Source: Candidula unifasciata
Taxonomy: Eukaryota > Mollusca > Gastropoda > Stylommatophora > Geomitridae
Assembly (NCBI GenBank): GCA_905116865.2
Contig: CAJHNH020000787.1
Span: 1-64,000 of the forward strand
DNA length: 64,000 nucleotides
Direction of reading: 5' to 3'
Shown here: in pieces, positions 21,717-34,499 of the stretch
Numbering within the stretch: position 1 is the first letter of the stretch
Layout: every line of letters starts with the position of its first letter
Notes under the pieces: model-generated
Databases searched by the model: none
Told to the model about the DNA's origin: nothing
What the model saw: only the letters and a program-made list of their open reading frames with translations
Made by a program: the position numbers and the translations under genes

Positions 21717-24390
21717 AGGATAAAGGAGTAAACGGCGTTGGCTTTCTAGAGCATATTAGAAACACAATTATTGGATGCAACCCTGTTTCCAGCAGAATTA
21801 TATCAATAATCTTAAACGCAACCCTTTTCGATATTATAGTCATACAATTCTATGCTTCAACTACAGACTACGATGACAACTCTGTTGAGATTTTCTGTAA
21901 CCAACTCCAAAATATTGAAAAAAACACCAAAGAAAGATGTACTGATAATCGAGGGAAACTGAAATGCTTAGGTAGGAATCGATGCGCAGGAAGACTGGAA
22001 AGACACATGTGGACCTCTTAGCTAACACATTACGCAAGAAAAAGGTATCAAGAATTCGGACATGACACTAACCAAATGGCCAACATCACAACCAAACTGA
22101 CTACCTACTAATCCAAAATGTTTTAAATCTGCGATAAACGAAGCGAAGAAAAGGAGCTATTCAGGGGCTAATATAGGAAGTGATCACAATATGGTGCTTC
22201 TAAATTTTAGAATCAACCTCAAAAGTTTAAATCGTGCCAAGACTATACGAATAAAATACGACACTGACAGACTAAATGATCGGGTGGTAGTGGAAAATTT
22301 TAGAGTCAAAATTGCACGAATGTTTGCTATTCTGGATAACAATATGAACAGCGTTGAAACACTAACAAATGAATTTACCAAAACAATAAATGAAACAACA
22401 CAAGAAATTGTTAGGATACACAAGAAAACTAAAGCAACCATGGGTCACTCAGGAAATTATTAAAATATGTGACCAGAGAAGGCACCTCAAGAAAGACAGG
22501 CATAATCCTCAACTAGCTGACAGGTTGCATCATTATTGTCATCATCATCATGTACCCCGCCAGCTGGTGTAGGTGCTTATGAGTCTCCACAGATCCCGAT
22601 CCCTGGTTGACTGGAACAGCTCTCTCGATGATATTCCTCCCTGCCATCGTTTCTGTCCATCCAGCATCATCTCTCTTGGTCTGCCTCTACCTCTTTTTCC
22701 ACAATTTTTTCCAATGTCTCTTGTCTCATTATGTGGCCAAAGAACAGTGTTTGTATATCTCTCTTTTTTTTTTTTTTTTTTTGTAAATAGAGATCTACAT
22801 TTATTAGCTTCTTTAAAGCAATCGTTGTTAGTTACTGGCAGTAGACAGGTATAGAGAGATAAATATTCAGATTAGAAAAGACATGCAATAGGCACACACA
22901 CAAAAGTTGGATAATAGGTTGGCGTGCAGAAATAGAAGATTGTAACAATTTAAACAATAGTAAAAAAGAGTATAGCATTTTTTCAACAACAACAAAATCA
23001 ATCAATAGAAAACTCAAAGAGGTTACGCCATCCAAGACACAGAAGGTAAACTACTCATAGAAAGTAATGACATCCTAAACAGATGGTCTGAATACTGTTC
23101 GAGCCTGTATTTACAAACAAACAAATAGCAACACCGACATCCTTGACAACAGCCAAGCACAGGAAGATGACAGCTTACCCATATTCCTGGATGGAGTAGA
23201 ATGGGCCATCAGAATAAAACAAAAAAAAAAAAAAAAAAAATGGGAAAGCTGGGGAAATTGACAATATCCTAGCTGAGATCCTTAAGGCAGGGAAAGAGGA
23301 CGTCATCGATATCCTCATTGAATTCTGTAGCACAATTTGGGAGACTGGTAACTTGTTGTAACAAATCACTCATTATTACCATCAACCCCAAAAAAAAGGA
23401 ATTTACAACAATATTAAAATTATAGGACTGTAAGTCTCATCAGTCATCCCAGTAAAGTCATGCTCAAAATATTCCTAAACAGATTAAACCCACATGCAGA
23501 AACAATCGTAGCAGAGGAATAGGCGGGTTTCCGTGCTAGAAGAAGCACAGTTGTACAGATATTTAAACTACCCATATTATCTGAGCAATACCACCAGCAT
23601 CAAAAACATCCATTCCATGTGTTCATTAATTTAAAAAAAAGTCATTGATAGAGTATGGCATGCAGCAATGTGGGACACTATGAACAAGTAAAATATGATA
23701 GAAACCCTTATACGTAGTATAGAACAGCTCTACGCCAAAACCAGCATTGCTGTCACGCTGACAGGACAAATAGGAAGCTAGTTCCGAACAACAGTAGGAG
23801 TCCGACAGGACTCTCTCCAACACTGTTGAACATTTTTTAAGAGAGAATTATGACTTATGCTCTAGAACGATATCATCGAACAGTTAGTATCGGAGGTCGA
23901 ACTACAACAAACTTAAGGTTTGCAGATGACATCGATGGGTTGCCCGGAGAATAGCAAGAACTAATCGAGCTTGTAAATCTACTCAATGACACATCAACCA
24001 AGTATGGCATGGAAATAAACGCAGAAAAAACAAAAGTAATGACTGGCAGCATTTTACCAATCTAGGGTAAAGGCCACAAATTATTGCAAGTGACTCATCT
24101 CAAATATTAAGGATTTATTTTAAGTGACTTGGCGTCATAACCAGAAATCATGTCTAAGATTTCCCAGACAACATCAGTTCTTGCCAAGCAGCAAACGATA
24201 TGGAGATCCGTAAACATTGTATGCAAAACTAAGATTCGATTGCACAGAGCACTAGCTATTAGTTCATTTACATATGGCCGTGAAACGTTGACCTTGACAG
24301 CTGAACTTGAAAGAAAATTCAAGCATTAGAAGTGCGAAAAAATGGGAAACTGTAAGACCCAGAATAATAAAAGGATCATTTAGAACAGCA
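21717..24390 (+). pseudogene. RTE-like LINE, endonuclease plus RT, interrupted at 22.5 kb
   Basis: The endonuclease begins with GVGFLEHIRN and VIQFYAST (QxYAPT motif); IGSDHNMVLLNFRIN (SDH motif) follows at about 22175. After the insertion (22526-22843) the linker continues at RYREINIQIRKDM. RT blocks are AGEIDNILAEILKAG, then FADDIDGLP with a YGMEINAEKTKVM palm segment near 23930-24030. SSFTYGRETLTL is the thumb motif. Many stops and frameshifts are present, including a run of about 20 A at 23220. The C-terminal domain is missing and an A-run ends the copy at 24391-24411. Confidence 0.8.
22526..22843 (-). mobile_element. RTE-like LINE 3-prime end inserted in reverse into another LINE
   Basis: The sequence is the antisense of the C-terminal end also seen at 19.1-19.5 and 47.8-48.6 kb, with a CATCATCATCATG start (ATG-repeat tail on the minus strand). 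GACAGGT flanks it at 22519-22525 and 22844-22850. Removing the insert and one copy rejoins the host LINE reading frame across the site (LADRYREIN). A T-run at 22767-22785 lies inside it. Confidence 0.85.
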
Positions 24391-25978
24391 AAAAAAAAAA
24401 AAAAAAAAAAGTGAACATGTCGGTAATACAGTGTTACTCACCAACAAATGATAAAGATGCGTCTGTTAAGGAAGAATTTTACATGCAGCTTAAAAATATT
24501 ATAAATATTGAAAGAAATGGCAATCCAATGACTAATCAAATTGACCACCTATGTATTAACACAAGTTTAGTTTATCCCTTTACTATGTTAGGGCTTTCAG
24601 AGGTGCCCATGCATTTACTGATCATTTCCTGGTGGTAAGTAAAATCAAGATGAAACATAAAAGATATGTAACATCTTATAATCATAGAGACCAATATAAT
24701 GTAGTTTATCTCAGGGATAAAGAAGTTAAGGAACAGTTTTGAGTTACAGTCTCTAATAAGTACCAGGTGTTGCAGCAGTTAGCTGAAGATGTCAGCACAG
24801 AAGTCAGTTGGGATCAGATCAAAGGAATCCGGAATGAATCTTGTGTAGAAGTTCATGGCAAGAAAGAACGGAAACTTAAAGCATGGATAACACCAGAAAC
24901 CATTAAATTGGTTGAAGACAGGACAGGTGAAAAGGCAGACTTAAACAAAAGCAAAACTTGAGCTGCTAAAGCAAGAGCTCGTGATAAATACACAGAAGCC
25001 TATAAGGAAGTTAGGAAGCATATACGGGCAGATAAAGTGAAATATCTAAATGATCTAGCACAAGAAGCGGAGACAGCACAAAAAGGAAAACTCAGAGAAC
25101 TTTACAGTAACATACAAAAATTAGTAGGTAAATAAAGCCAGCCAACAGCATCAATTAAAAATAGTCAAGGAAAAGTACTTGCTAACACTAATGATCAACT
25201 GGACAGATGGGTTGAATGTTTTGAAATGCTTCTGAATAAACTATGTCCAGAGGATTTACCCAGATATCCAGCCTTCATAAATGGAACTTGATATCAACTG
25301 TGAGATACCATCTATAGAGGAAATTAGAAAAGCTATCAATCTTCTCAAGGAAGGAAAGGCGGCAGGCCCAGAGGATATCCCAGCTGAAGCCGTTCGAGCC
25401 AACATAAACACATCAACATAATTGCTACACAGATTATTTAGTTAGTCTGAGATACCGAAGAAATACCAACAGACTTGAGAGAAGGATATCTTGTGAAACT
25501 GCCCAAAAAAGGTGATCTACAGGAGTTTAAAAACAATAGAGGAATTATGTTGCTGTCAGTTGCTTAAAAAATATTAAGTAGAGTTATTTTGAAAAGATGC
25601 TGTTGAAAAAATTGGTAAGAGATGAACAGGCAGGTTTTCGGTCAAACAGATCTTGTACTGACCAGATAGCCACATTACGTATTATAATAGAGCAAAGCAT
25701 TGAACTGAACTCATCACTTTACATTGGATTTATAGACTATTAAAAAGCATTTTGCAGCATTGAAAGGGAATCTCTCTGGAAATTGATGGGCACTATGGAA
25801 TCCCACATAAAATTTTTAACTTAGTAAAGGAAACATATAAAGACATGAAATGTCGAGTGCTTTATGTGGGAAAGCTAACAGATACATTTGAAATGAAAAC
25901 AGGTGTACGACATGTATGTCTGTTGTCGCCTCTCCTATTTTTACTGGCTATAGACTGGATTATGAAAACAGTAACTGC

Positions 25979-28346
25979 TGTGACGTGACGCGGTGGTTTT
26001 AAGGTTTTTAAATGTTGAGTAAGGATTTTCCTCTCAACACATTTCCTCCACCAGATAAACTGACTAATATCCGAGCTATGTTGCTCTCAGACAAAGTCCT
26101 GGATATCCAAGAAATCAGCCCTATTGGCTCGTTAAGTACATTAACATTAGCTGCACTTGGCACCCACAAGAGAAGGAAAGGAATTTTAGATGTCTATAGC
26201 ATTATACTGAATGAATTATTAGACAGGGAAAATGATTCCTCCATCTTCTACCTTCTCCCGGTGTTATTTGAGCTCCCACCAAATGTACTTCTATCTATCA
26301 GTTAAGTTAAACGTGTAAGACTGAATACACTTGGGATTTAACAAACGATGTAGTATAAAACTTGACATACAGCTTTATTTACTAACAATCAGTTACCTTA
26401 CATGCCCAGTTTGTTGTGTTTACACAAACAGTGACTGGCTAAAGTTATGATAGTTATTCTCCACTTCATCCCCACCTCGTTCCCAGCTGGCCAAGTCTAA
26501 CACAGTGTAGTCTCGTTCATGGACTGATCGTCACATGGGCGCTGTAATCATGGAAACAAACGCATACGTGTAGTATCTTTTGACTTACACTAAGAATACA
26601 TGTATCAATTAATATAACATAAGTAAAAAAAGTAAAGGACCCTTTTCCACGCCTTTAGGCGTATAGGGCATATAGGGCTAGACCTATATTTTTATAGACC
26701 AATCGGCACAAGATGGGTGATGTGGTCAGCATCACGCCGGCCGCCTTTACTTTCCCGGGACTGCACCCGGTACCCACTCAAGGCTGGGTCGACCTGGGAG
26801 CCAAGGCCATTTTTGAAATATGTCCGGCTCCGCCAGGGAGCGAACCCACGACCTTCCGATCCGCGGCGAGCGTCTAGCCGCTCGGCCAAGGCGACTCCCT
26901 AATATAACATAGAATAATAAAATATATCCCATCACTCCTCCTCATATTCCACATTCTCTCCAGTATAGTCTGAAGGTCTTTGGTCTTACATGGACGTCAC
27001 ATATCCTGCCTTCCCTCTCATGCTATGTCATGATAGTTGACTTTCTAAGTATGTTGTCCGTCATCACTCAGACTTCCAACTTGCTGACATTGATTTGACA
27101 TAAACATATGGCGCAGGTTATGTGCTGAACACGCAAAACATTTTATATGTGCATGCTGTCCTGAACAGTATCTTTCAGTGACAGTGATTTCTATACACCC
27201 ATGATTCTTCCCCTGGGGTTATAAATCCCCTGTTTAGGTGAACACATTAAGTGAGCACATGGTGGGCACACAAAACGTAACAGCATAGCTGCCTATAATT
27301 GGGCATCATTTCCCACAGTCCAAACTCATGTTTTGGTTGATGGTTGAAACATTATAATTTCATTATACTTCAGTAACCAAGTCTTATTTTATAAACATGA
27401 AAACATACACTGAAAAACATGTGGCACAAGCATACAAGAAATATAAATGGTTTAGCAGTTCCTTAACTGAGATACTGAATACTCACAAAGAACTATTTCA
27501 AGCAGAATGTGCAGACAAATTAGGAAAGGTAGAATAGGCTTTAGCTAACTCCCTAACCTATGTATACAAGATTAAAAATAATATTTACTCATACCTGGGA
27601 ACTTTCCATCAATCGCCAACCAGAATCAGACCGTAAAATTACCTTTACGTCGACCTGTGTTTGTTGCTTGCCAGCTGCAATGTGAATGAAGTTCCAGAGC
27701 TAGCAGTATAAGTATCTATCTACTGTCCAAATTAAACTCCTTCCCCCACTAGGTTCTACCCAACCCTCCAGGAGATGACCTAAGCCACGCCTCTGAAGTA
27801 CCTAGCAGATCAAATTAGCTAACAAGTGGCCTGTCACTCAAGGTGAACTGCCTTGACCAATGGTTGGACATACTTAATTGGCAAACACCTGTTCTCCTGA
27901 GAATTTCACTAACACGTGTGAATCTCAAGAGCCTGGTCGCCACAATGTCTACCAGTCCACTTAATTTCCACCGATCTAGTCTGTTCAAAAGAGCCCCACT
28001 CAGTCGTGCTATGTAACCTTTATGACACTAAGGTTCAGGTCAGGGAAGATAACCTCAGGTGGGATAATTAGTTCCCCGTTTGCTTGCCCTTACAGACTGG
28101 TCAGGAGATAACATTTATGGCACTGACACATGAGAATAGAATTCCTAGCTACAGTGTAAAGTTTTAGGTAATATTACCCAAGGCTCAGTCGCTTTGTCTG
28201 GACTAAGGACTGGAAACATTTAAATCAGTTTGGTTTAAAGTAATATTTGGGTAAAGGGCAGAGTAAATATAATTCTGTCTCTTTAGAACCAGAAGAAATT
28301 ATTACAAGTACTTAACTTCTGGAACCACTGAGATCGTCTCGTGACA
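25979..28346. mobile_element. 2,368-bp TG...CA insertion, probable solo LTR (or LTR-bounded nonautonomous element)
   Basis: The segment begins TGTGACG and ends CGTGACA, an imperfect terminal inverted pair with the 5'-TG/CA-3' ends of LTRs. ACTGC flanks it at 25974-25978 and 28347-28351. Deleting it with one ACTGC restores the host LINE frame exactly (TVTANTKNG). A 5-bp duplication with TG/CA ends is the signature of LTR-retrotransposon integrases. No gag or pol motifs are visible inside; the frame at 26012-26305 is unrecognised. No internal pair of LTRs was found, hence the solo-LTR reading. It contains one nested SINE-A. Confidence 0.75.
26622..26899 (-). mobile_element. SINE-A copy, full length, 12-bp target duplication
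   Basis: TAATATAACATA flanks the element at 26610-26621 and 26900-26911. The minus-strand head is GAGTCGCCTTGGCCGAGCGG followed by CTAGACGCTCGCC and GTGGGTTCGCTCC, a tRNA-like A/B-box arrangement (Leu/Ser-like GAGCGG). The body carries GGTCGACCCAGCC and AAAGGCGGCCGGCGTG, and the 3-prime end is CCTTTACTTTTTTTACTT. This is the best-preserved SINE-A in the window. Confidence 0.92.
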
Positions 28347-28739
28347 ACTGCTAACACCAAGAATGGAATTCAGTGGACCCCTACAAAACAGCTTGAGGAT
28401 CTGGACTTCGCTGATGATATTTCTTTTCTGTCCCATTCACAGAATCAGATGCAAGATAAATTAAATATACTTGATGCGAGATCACAGCAGCTTGGTCTGC
28501 AAATCCATAAAGATAATGAGAATAAATCAGGCAAATAGTAATGTTGTTTCTCTTAATGGCACTGTACTCCTAGACGTGGAGTCGTACACCTATTTGGGCA
28601 GTAATGTAGATAAAGATGGAGGAACTTATAGATATTTTAAAATAAGAATACAAAAGGCAAGAGGAGCTTTCATATCATAAGGGGATTTGTGGAGGTCAAA
28701 ATAAATTTAAAGAAATACTATACTTTTAATCCCTAATTT

Positions 28740-28965
28740 TCTTGTTTATTATGCCTTAATGTGTCATGTTCGTGGCGTCTCAAAGTATGTGTTCTGCTGT
28801 CTGGAGCAATATCTCACATGCACATATTGCTGATACACAAATCTCACTTGTCGTATGCATGTGGTTGCCTAATGGTCTATACCATGTTCTCATGCGCAGA
28901 ATAATGACTTATTAGGATCCCTCTATAAAAAGTTGTTGGCTTAGAGCTGGGGCTGGTGGTTTTCT
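28740..28965 (-). pseudogene. C-terminal fragment of an RNase H-type LINE
   Basis: Minus strand reads LSQQLFIEGS, two stops, then VIILRMRTWYRPLGNHMH, ICACEILLQTAEHIL. This resembles the post-RNase H domain (LRTGH..LN.HM and C.C....TAEH) of I-like LINEs, as also found intact at 49.9-50.2 kb in a different lineage. It is short and decayed. Confidence 0.5.
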
Positions 28966-29253
28966 GACTGTTTTCATGTTTTGTTTCTCTTCCTGATACA
29001 TCAGGCTGCTTCTTTGTCGAACATTTCCCTTCCAGTTAATCAGCTCTCTCATTTCCAGACATTCAAGACTGAGACTTCATCCATTGCATTGGACTGCCCT
29101 GGCGGTCTTGTTTAGTGTTATTATCTGTAAAAAGATATTTAAATGTGTATAGATGACGTTTTATCATCTCATATCTTCTTCGTTTTGGACTGATTAAATG
29201 ATGCCCTTGACAGTAATCCATATATACGTACATGATGTGTATGTGTGTGTGTA

Positions 29254-29261
<8 letters not shown>

Positions 29262-29313
<52 letters not shown>
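29262..29313. repeat. (TA)n microsatellite
   Basis: About 26 TA units preceded by a (GT)n stretch (29239-29262) and directly followed by the 5-prime end of SINE-E. Confidence 0.95.
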
Positions 29314-29317
<4 letters not shown>

Positions 29318-29545
29318 TGCCTGGCTCTCTAGCGTAGTTGGCTAAACCTGATTGCGGGGAGACCGGGTGACGAAGTCCATGTGGTCTGGGTTCAATCCCG
29401 GGGGTAAGCAGGAAAGCCACACTTTCTCCCTGATTTACGGTATTTACAATAGAATCAAGGCCAAAAGGTTGCGATATCCAAAATACCGAGCCTAAGGGTT
29501 AACAACTCATGGCTTCAGAGATATAGCTGTTCTAGCTATATGTGT
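29318..29545 (+). mobile_element. SINE-E, tRNA-derived
   Basis: The head CTAGCGTAGTTGGCTAAACC (A box) and TCTGGGTTCAATCCCGGGGG (good B-box match) are spaced as in a tRNA. A body follows with no partner elsewhere in the window. Being a single copy here, family status is inferred from the tRNA-like promoter only. Confidence 0.65.
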
Positions 29546-29814
29546 ATAATAAATTTATGATTACTTGCTTTCCCATCCTGAAATAGTTAGTAAACATCAT
29601 GTGGCGAGCATGGTAGTTCGCAAAACCCTAAAATTCAGATAGTATAACATTATTACATTTTTAAGAGTTTAGGGGTGGAGTAAATAGACAATTGCAAGAA
29701 CTAAATAACATCAGCGAGTCGAAATTGTCATGACCAATTAGGAAAGGAAATACATCTTTATCAAACCCATTATTTTAGCATACTTTATGACTCAAGGTTA
29801 AGAGCTTCCTATGC

Positions 29815-29816
<2 letters not shown>

Positions 29817-29897
<81 letters not shown>

Positions 29898-29898
29898 C

Positions 29899-29990
<92 letters not shown>
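29817..29990. repeat. (TA)n microsatellite, interrupted
   Basis: About 170 bp of TA with one interruption near 29893-29911 (ATATCATATAAATATAAA). Confidence 0.95.
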
Positions 29991-29992
<2 letters not shown>

Positions 29993-30735
29993 ATTGTTAG
30001 AATGGTGATTCAAAAAACCTACAATTGCATATGCTATTCAGCTAGAAAACATATATTCCCATCTCTAACATATATGCAACAGCTGGACATCAACAACTAC
30101 TAGTTATGTCTGTAACTGATAGCCCTAGTCACATACAAATACCACTTCAGATTATTTCTATTTTCCTCGCTTACTGAATTCGGAATATCGAACATGGATA
30201 CTGACTGAGTGATTATTGTGGACTATCATACCAACACTCCGGACAAATACATAAGTGATCTGATCTCCACTTGGCTAGTTATACAAGCGCGAAACTATTG
30301 AAACAGCCTGCTCTGTTCTTAGTAAAGAAATGCCTTGTGCCTCTTTCAAATATTTATGTCTGACAACTCAACCCCCCCCCCCCCCAACCACCTTTCCTAC
30401 ACACCTCCCATCCCTGTGTCCTTCATCCTGAATAGTGATATGTTTCTTCTTTGAGATGGTTGTCGCTCATGGCGTTGACAACGTCGATTCTGTCCAGTAC
30501 CATAGCATTATAATATACGTCGTATATTCTGTACGCTCGTTGCCTCGAACACCACATCTCATTGGTATGTTTGGTGGCATGAGATCTAAATGTCTAAAAC
30601 TGATATCGACACATTTTTCGCTCTAAGGTTATTATTTTTAAACTTGTATAATACTATTATATACTCAAACACTGAACTTTAACGTTAGTTCAGTATTAAC
30701 ATGTAACACTAAATGTCTGCGTGGATTTTTGTCAT
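29991..30735. other. No recognisable gene
   Basis: C-run at 30372-30385. No motifs on either strand. Confidence 0.4.
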
Positions 30736-30737
30736 GT

Positions 30738-30915
30738 TATAGGGCGTCGCAGGTCGACCCAGCCTAAAATGGGTACAAGGATATATGTCCTGGGATAGTA
30801 AAGACCGCCGGCGAAATGCTGACCATAATACCGACCAAGTGCCGATTGGTCTGTAAAAATATAGGTGCTCTTCTCAAATGCCTGATGCGCCTTAAGGCGT
30901 GAAAAGGGATCTGTA
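30738..30915 (+). mobile_element. SINE-A copy without tRNA-like head
   Basis: Contains GGTCGACCCAGCC, GCGAAATGCTGACCATAA, TGCCGATTGGTCTGTAAAAA and GCCTTAAGGCGTG, in SINE-A order. The 5-prime tRNA-related part is missing. Confidence 0.75.
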
Positions 30916-31384
30916 CTGAATATTGCAGAGCGTATACATACATGGAAAGACTGTTAAATGCATTTGAAATCAACGATCTGAGAAAATTAACATTACATTG
31001 TTTGGATCCTGGAAAGTAAGAAATGAGAGAAAAATGTAGTCAACAGCAGGAATCCACATGTTAACGACTAAGAAGATGGCAATCTAAGTGGAACATCAAG
31101 AGTAACACCAGACAGAGAATCCCTGAAGAGGCATTCGTCTGTCCGTCAATTTATGAAATATTGGACCACGTTCAACCTACTGTGATCAAGTATCGGCAAT
31201 GATATTAGTCTGAATTCTTTGTGCAGCATGTGTTGCCTAAGAAGCCTAATCGCACCAAAAGTAGTGGCTTGGTCTCGTACTCTTGGATCGGTTCTGTTAC
31301 CTAGAGATGGTTGTGAGGGAGGGTACTGGTATGCACCATATATAAACATATTTATATATGTATTATACATAATTACATTATGAT

Positions 31385-31416
<32 letters not shown>

Positions 31417-31486
31417 CCAACACCTGGACAAGCATGTATAGGTATTTGCATAAACACACATGTATATCTATATATATAAAAATCAA

Positions 31487-31580
31487 GGAAGCCGCCGTGG
31501 TGTAACGGTCAGACGTACGCCTGCTGATCGGAAAGCAGTTGGTTCAAATTCCGACGGAAACAGAATTATTTCTCAAAAAT
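31487..31580 (+). mobile_element. SINE-A head only (tRNA-like)
   Basis: GCCGCCGTGGTGTAACGGTC then AGACGTACGCC, GATCGGAAAG and TTGGTTCAAATTCCGACGG align with the head of the 11.0 and 26.6 kb copies. The body is absent. The B box has one mismatch, and I do not consider it a functional tRNA gene because acceptor-stem pairing is poor. Confidence 0.6.
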
Positions 31581-31784
31581 GAATAAGGAAAAAAGGACGT
31601 CAAAGAAAGACAAAAAGACCAAATTGATGAGAGAGATCGAATTAGCTGAACTGAACTGCATTCATAATTTCGAAAAAGAACATAGGGTAGAAAAAGAGGG
31701 ATGTATAGACCGTGTGCACTATGTGTCATATTTCTTCTTCTTCTTCTTGTGTTTGTTTCCCTGATTTACAGCTACAGACAAATG

Positions 31785-32480
31785 CTAGTGATAATAATGG
31801 CCGGCATTTTGATGTTATCTTTAATTCCATATAGATTTAAGCAGTAGAGGTCTTCCTTGGCGCTTCCACCCAGTTGTAATTCACAGTAGAGGATGCCTTT
31901 ATGGATTCTACAATCCTCAATTATCCTGGAGTGACACTGCGACCTGGGCCTTCGAAGACTGAGCATTGGAAAACCTGTTGTAATACTTGCTCCTTCCAAT
32001 ACCTTTGTGTATTACATCATGTCTTGCCACTCAATGCCAAATATTTTTTATAGGCATGTGAAAGCTATTGAGCCGTTTCTCCTGGTGAGATGAAGCTAAC
32101 CAAGTTTCACAGACATACACAATAGTGTTGATGAAACATGCCTGACAGACAAGAGTTTTTATTTTAGTCGCAAGCTTTCTGTTCTGTTTATTTGTTAATC
32201 TTCTCATTATTGTTGCTACCTTACCTATCCTGGTATTGATTTCTTGGTCCTGCGGAAACTTGCTTTTTACTGTGGGTCCCGCAAATGTATAATGGTCAAG
32301 TGTCTCCAGTTCTTCACCATCAATGTAGACTGCAGGTCTATCATTAGCATCTCGCACCATAACCTTCGTCTTCTTTTTGCTGATTGCTAGTCCAAATTCA
32401 CAGCCTGCATGAGTAAATGAAGATCGCAGCTAATCCTCTGAGCGGGTGGTAATTGCTGCATCATCTATCTACAAACAACG
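31785..32480 (-). pseudogene. LINE ORF2 fragment (RT palm to C-terminus)
   Basis: On the minus strand: an ADDAAITTRSED segment (decayed YADD block), FGLAISKKKTKVMVRDAND, then NTRIGKVATIMRRLTNKQNR and KIKTLVCQACFINTIVY (thumb). The tail HSRIIEDCRIHKGILYCEL corresponds to the RIPKDLLYGEL-type C-terminus. It is a lineage distinct from the two RTE-like families above. Confidence 0.75.
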
Positions 32481-32907
32481 GCTCTATGATAAGTACATTA
32501 TTATCCTGGTTTTTGCTTTCAACCTACGACTATTGTAGATCGAGAATTAATTGATAAACCACTCTCCTAATTCCTAAAGGCATATTTCAAATGAAGTGAA
32601 GTGAGAAGTATAGTCTAAACGGGTCAAGTACACAGCCTGATGCCAATTACTTAATTAACTGACGTTGACAGGTCGTCATTCTATGACTCATGACAGCTCA
32701 CAACAAAATTAACAGGCACATTTCGTCTGAGTGCACCAGTGTTTATGTGTGGGATGTGCACATAAACTGAAGAACATGCCATGGAAGACTGTTTGGTGTA
32801 CAGCCAGTCAGGAAGGTAATACGGGCCCAAGGAGTCAATACAAAGTCCTAAATTTCCAGCCTCTGCAATTGCCTATAATTAGGGAATATGTATAGGAGGA
32901 CGAGAAA

Positions 32908-33178
32908 CGTATGTCTTCTTCTTCATTGTAGTATTCACAAGCTTTAAACTCTAGTGGAAAGTTATGGTTATTCGTCCACTTCTGGTCTGCAGTCCTGTTC
33001 CAGAACCTTAGTGTTGCGTGTGCAAACTGTTGGTTTCTTGCCCCTCTGGCAGATGCATTCAGACTTCGAAGAAAACTCCCAATTAGTCGTCTCTTACGAC
33101 ATGCTTTTAGTAAGACAGTGGGTCTATTCTTGTTTTCCCTATAATAAGGCACCAGAACCCACACGGTGGAAACGTAAA
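32908..33178 (-). mobile_element. SINE-D copy
   Basis: The best-preserved copy: TTCTTCTTCATTG at the left (tail), GTGGAAAGTTATGGTTATTC, CTGCAGTCCTGTTCCAGAA, GGCAGATGCATTCAGACTTC, CTCCCAATTAGTCGTCTCTT and CACACGGTGGA. The minus strand is open for 133 codons across it (32835-33236). Because the other copies are not open, this is probably fortuitous. Confidence 0.65.
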
Positions 33179-33855
33179 TGATACCAGCTGTTTGTAACTG
33201 ATTAATTTCGGACTGAACTTTGTTTATACACTGCACTGGAACTGCATGCTGTGCTCATCGTTTAGCAAAAGAATCTCTTCCTCAACTGCATCAACAGTAT
33301 TTTCATTTATATTATTACCGAATTTACATTCAGTACCGGATAATTACATAGCAAAATAATGTAAGGTTTGCATTATTTTGACATTTAGCCTAGCCGATGT
33401 AGACAGGATCGACGTTTTTTTTTTTTTTTTTTTAAGTTTAAGTGCATCTTCAAGAGGTAAGGTACCAACAGTCTGCACACAAATAACCAAGCTCTGTAAA
33501 ATGGATGTGCACGCAACACTCAATTCCTAGATCAGGGTCAAGCTCAGAGGTCGGTAAACAACCTTGCCTTTGCAATAGAGTTTACAGTCGGCACAAATGA
33601 AAACGGAGAGGGGGAACATATGATACTTCTTCCATCCTGGTTTATAACGAGAGATAGGCCTCTTGTAGTAAATCCATGCAGAACGGGATGCACAAACTGA
33701 GCATAGATCAGTGTCTAACTATGGACCTGCATTCAATCAATAGCAACACTGCGTCGAAGCAATAGGAATTCTCAAATAGCAGGTATGCCCCCTCTTTAAA
33801 TGTAGTCACACACATAGTCACATGAATGTCTCCATGCTGGAGATGGCTTTTGATA
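33179..33855. other. No recognisable gene
   Basis: T-run at 33415-33434, otherwise unique AT-rich DNA up to the microsatellite. Confidence 0.4.
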
Positions 33856-34455
<600 letters not shown>

Positions 34456-34499
34456 TATGCCACCTTGAATGTAATGTAACCCATATTGCATTATCAATT

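Larger units (their letters stand above)
24411..28700 (+). pseudogene. RTE-like LINE (EN to RT thumb), split by a 2.37-kb insertion
   Basis: The endonuclease C-terminal half shows SVIQCYSPTNDKD, NQIDHLCIN and TDHFLVV. A linker (24740-25130) with VSWDQIK and KARARDKYTEAYKEVRK follows. RT blocks are KEGKAAGPEDIPAEAV, then TGVRHVCLLSPLLF and IDWIMKTVTA up to 25978. After the insertion it resumes at 28352 with NTKNGIQWTPTKQ, FADDISFLSHS and SYTYLGSNVDKDG. The frame is broken many times. It is the same family as 12255-13795. Confidence 0.85.

Noticed and set aside
31487..31560. True tRNA gene
   Set aside because: A- and B-box-like blocks are present but acceptor-stem pairing and a proper anticodon arm are not convincing, and the sequence is the head of SINE-A.
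32835..33236. 133-codon minus-strand gene
   Set aside because: It overlaps a SINE-D copy; the other copies are not open in that frame.
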